Source: Larimichthys crocea (taxonomy: Eukaryota; Chordata; Actinopteri; Sciaenidae). From it: DNA of 64,000 nucleotides. Within the stretch, counting starts at the first letter, position 1. The number at the start of each line of letters is the position of its first letter. The notes under the pieces were generated by a model that was not told the origin of the DNA, did no database searches, and worked only from the letters and a program-made list of their open reading frames with translations. The position numbers and the translations under genes are program-made. Location of the stretch: positions 10,566,061 to 10,630,060 of the forward strand of contig NC_040013.1 in NCBI RefSeq assembly GCF_000972845.2, in the 5' to 3' direction. Positions 60,493-64,000 of this stretch are shown here, in pieces.

Positions 60493-63400
60493 GGCTTGCA
60501 CTCCCAAAAGCCATTAAAGTTTGATTCACCCTCTCCTCACTCTTTGAATAAATCAACCTGTCGTTCCTTTTCTCCCTTTCTTTCAAGTGTGTGGGTCCCA
60601 CCCCTCCATCCTCCCCACTCCCACCCTGCCTTTGGCACTCTCCTTACCTTTAACACTCACTTGGCAGAATTGTGAATTCCGACAAGCTTTTGCTAACATG
60701 GAAGACAGTTGTGCTTCTTGTCTGTCCCTCTGTGTTTTGCTGCTGCTTGTGTGTTTGTGTTTAAGTTTGTTTTTGTGGAAGAGAGAAAGAAAGACAGAGT
60801 GCTTGCTCTCGTGGCTTTTTGCACTGTGTATCATACTATGGTTATGGAAACAATACTCAACTACAAGTCGTGCCTTCAACTTCACCAGTGCTCCATTTGG
60901 CATTATGCAAATTCCTCAGTGATTCTTCCCCTCTGTCTTCTCTCTGTTCTCAACATGCACCACACTCCCTCATTCATTTTTTGTTCCTCCAACCATAGCT
61001 AGATTTTCATTAATAGAGCTTTATAGGGTTTGCTCAAATCTGTTTTGGCTGTCAGAGAAGCATTAAAGAAAAATGATGCATTATACAGTAGAGCAGTATG
61101 GAATAAAGGTGAAGAGAAAAACGACAGCTTCACCTCTTTCTTCTAGTATTTTTCTCTGTGCACTTCAGCGAAATAACAATATTATTAGGGCTTATTGTTT
61201 TTAACAATACACATACATTGCACTCACTTCTATAGAAAGCATGACTGCAAATAAAATGTGATGTTTCTGCCACTCCTTTTTCAGTTCAGTTTACACTTCA
61301 GATCCCAGGTTTTTAAGAGCTGTTTTACAGCAGACATGTATGACAACCACCACAAACACCTCTAATTAATTAAGGTGACAAACAGATGTTTACAGCCCAT
61401 CTTTATCAAATCTCTTTAATTTTCAGGTTGTCATTCTAGTCAATCTGATGTTGTCTAGCAGCATCTTGTTTGGCACTTCCTCTTATAGAACAAACCAGCC
61501 TTCTTGCCCCACTACCTGACGGCACTGAGGATGGTGATATTGGTCGGCCTACCAATAAGATATCACAACCACTGGTTGCTTTTCTGTCATTTTCTCTAGT
61601 GAACTTCAAGCCCATACTAAAATCGAATGCATTTTGCATTTTGGACACTTATGGACTTCTGTGGTTCTAAATGTCAAATGTCAGCTTTGCACACATATCC
61701 CACAATTGAATTGACTGATTGCAAAGACTTACCCTGCACATTTATGCATATTGGCGTATGATCCAGTAAGAGATAGCACCAATAATTTAACATTGCATCA
61801 AATTTTACATTTTGGCCCCACTTCTGGTAACGCTAGAATAGCAGCTCATATATCATAAATTCTCTATATGGTCCAGCACTATAATGGCTGCAAGCAAGGC
61901 TTTCAACTGTCATATTCAACATTACAGTTCTCTGTAGGATTTTCTGACTAAATCTTTGAATGCAGTATGTACAGGACTCAATGCAAGGATTTTGAGATTC
62001 TTCCTGGAAGCAGCTGGATACAAATTTTTTTACATTTTCTACAGTTTAATAGCATTTCCTTTAAATTGATCTATATTTACCATCAAAATTTATTATACTA
62101 CCTGCATGGTTATAGGGGAGTTTAGTGTGCACTATTTTCAGAATGAATTTTATTCTAATGCTTACAGTAAGAAACACAGCAATTCTGAAACTATGAATGA
62201 GCTCAGTATGAAAACAGGTAATAGGAATTAGTTGTTTAGGTATGTGTGGTATGACATAGTGAAGAAATCAGCATGAAGTGTGGTGCATAATGGTACAGTT
62301 TAATCGAGTACCCAAAGAACAGCATTAGCAACAAAAGCTAATTCTTTGCATTATTAAAAGTTGAAAGTTAGGCTTGGTTTAAATGAAAAAGAAATAATGT
62401 ATGTCTCTCCTTTCATCAGGGAGTACAGCATAACATACAAAGTTTATAATTCTAATTGCAGGTTTTTAACTTTGTTTAATTACTAGACTGGGCTAAAATA
62501 TAGTTATAGATGGACAGAAATATCCTTTGGTGTTCCATTTTATTGAACATATGTTAGAAAAAAGTAAGCAAGCTCTGAATAATGATTTGCTTTCCCTGAT
62601 ACTGACAGCTGTCACCAGCTCCCTTCTCATCCAAGTGAAAACCCTTTTGTCCTCAACTGTCTTCCCCTCCACCTTCAACTTGCCTCCTCCTTCTGTGGGG
62701 TCCCCAACATAAGTGCTTTGATGTATAATTGAGTTGCGCTCCTCTCCCCCTATTTCCAACTCTTTCCTCTATGCTAGTCTCTTGTCCTCCCCAAAGGACC
62801 TGGCTTATAGAAAAGATAGGTTAAAGGGTTGAAGAGAAAAAAAGAATGAAACAGAAGAGGAAAGGAAATTGAGACATTGCTTATAGGATTTTGGCAGGGG
62901 AGAGGCTATTGGATTGTAATACAGCTACTTTATAAGAGTAAGTGTGAGGCTGCTAAGAGCCACTACTAATACAAACCTTAGGCGAAATTTCAGTAGTTGC
63001 TACAAATGAATCAATAAAACGCTATTACCAAATGTTGTTGCATGGGCAAAGGGAATTGAGACAGGTGAAGACACAGACATCCTCAGCCCTCATCTTGTTG
63101 AGAGCCCCCTAACTGGTGTCATATTTCATCAACAAGATGTAAGCTAATTTGACAATGTGACATTCTACTAATTGAGATAAAGTGAGAGATGAAAGGGGAA
63201 TGAGATGATGGAAATAATGTTTGGCTGTTTTGTTGTAGGAAGTAGCAATTGCTGTGTAATGCTACACATTGCCATTCTGCATTCAAATCTCATTAGTGCT
63301 GTCATCATACAATATGCAACCAACCTAAGCCTTGTAAACCTTGGGTACACTTTGCTGTAATAAACTGAAAGTGCAAGTGTTTTTGTCTTGTTCGTGTTCA

Positions 63401-64000
63401 TCTTCTTCCTACATGCAGTACTTTGCTTGCTTGTCTCTCTGTCCCCACTCTTCTCTGCTGCAGAGCTACATGAAGTGATTGCAAACGGATCCCAGTAGTG
63501 CCATGGTTTCTCTGTATAGGCGTTTACATTTAATTCACTTTATTTCATTCTCTTAGACTGATCACTTGCCATGAACGTGTTGGACCTAATTGTAAAGCAG
63601 AAAGTAAAGAGTGTGTTTGACTTGATTTTGACATTATGTCATGAAATAAATATATATTTGCTATTATATATAATATATTTGATTTTATGTATTTTAATTC
63701 AGTATAGCACAGAGAGGAGAAATGCCTTATACAAATATGCTTTACTGGCATGAAAGAATGCTTTCTGTATCGCCAAAGCATCTAGATTACATCCACTGAG
63801 GAAATACTATTGACCAGAACAGATGGATAGTAAAGACTGAAATGCTGTAAAGTAATACTTCCTCAGGAGTAGATTCACACGTTTTTGGCAGATTGTTGTA
63901 TGAGGATTGAAATTAGAAATTTTTATTCTAATTGCTCATAATTTCTACGAGGCGGATCTGTCTACATATCACTTCTCCTTATTTCTCTCTCACTTGAAAA

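Larger units (their letters stand above)
55332..64000 (+). other. cdh23: cdh23 intron continuing past the right edge
   Basis: At least 8.67 kb. I searched by eye for the EC2 continuation (NTPVGT, NATDPD, FAID-like coding) on the plus strand and found none, so the next exon lies beyond the window. The intron contains CT-rich (55846-55965), AAT-rich (56628-56670), AC (58655-58689) and GA-rich (60345-60492) low-complexity tracts. No nested gene or named transposon was recognised. Confidence 0.75.

Noticed and set aside
60254..60601. Overlapping serine/leucine-rich minus-strand open frames
   Set aside because: They translate a (GA)n-rich tract and are low complexity.
63450..63500. Sequence ctctgctgcag followed by open frame, exon-like
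   Set aside because: Acceptor looks good but the downstream peptide is not cadherin and stops quickly.

Overview
The window is vertebrate nuclear DNA and almost certainly from a ray-finned (teleost, probably percomorph) fish. It is AT-rich, has long introns and many dinucleotide microsatellites, and carries dispersed repeats of types I recognise from teleost genomes: a TIR element with three copies here, a 'gggctgcaactaa' MITE, a tRNA-like SINE and an L2-type LINE tail. I see no bacterial, viral or plasmid features, no operons and no CRISPR array.

Two protein-coding genes can be supported, arranged head to head. On the minus strand at 1164-1252 is the first coding exon of a phospholipid phosphatase 4 gene (plpp4, formerly PPAPDC1A). 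It has a CpG-rich 5' region at about 1253-1640, and the rest of the gene runs off the left edge. On the plus strand is the 5' end of cadherin-23 (cdh23), the tip-link / Usher 1D gene. A probable noncoding first exon ends at 16604 inside a CpG-enriched region. Five coding exons follow at 27369-27453, 30997-31071, 54349-54491, 54795-54842 and 55239-55331. They join in frame (intron phases 1, 1, 0, 0, 0) into 148 residues: signal peptide, complete EC1 cadherin repeat and the first strand of EC2. The remaining roughly 25 cadherin repeats, the transmembrane segment and the tail lie beyond the right edge. The last 8.7 kb is intron.

Layout: 1-1163 plpp4 intron; 1164-1252 plpp4 exon; 1253-16319 intergenic with repeats and candidate regulatory elements; 16320-17250 cdh23 promoter/5' exon region; 16605-27359 first intron; 27360-55331 coding exons separated by introns of 3.5 kb, 23.3 kb, 303 bp and 396 bp; 55332-64000 next intron. 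Almost every other open frame is a chance frame in low-complexity DNA.

Most worth a second look: an EC1 domain that keeps the atypical N-terminal calcium-site asparagine of CDH23 but replaces two site aspartates by glutamates; a pair of 43-bp homeodomain-site-rich sequences upstream of cdh23; an AT-rich POU/homeobox-like block 1.2 kb before exon 3; a consensus DR1 nuclear-receptor-type repeat against the exon 3 acceptor; three copies of one TIR element; and two adjacent perfect 23-bp palindromes. I found no convincing evidence of an undescribed molecular system; the window looks like ordinary, informative vertebrate sequence.
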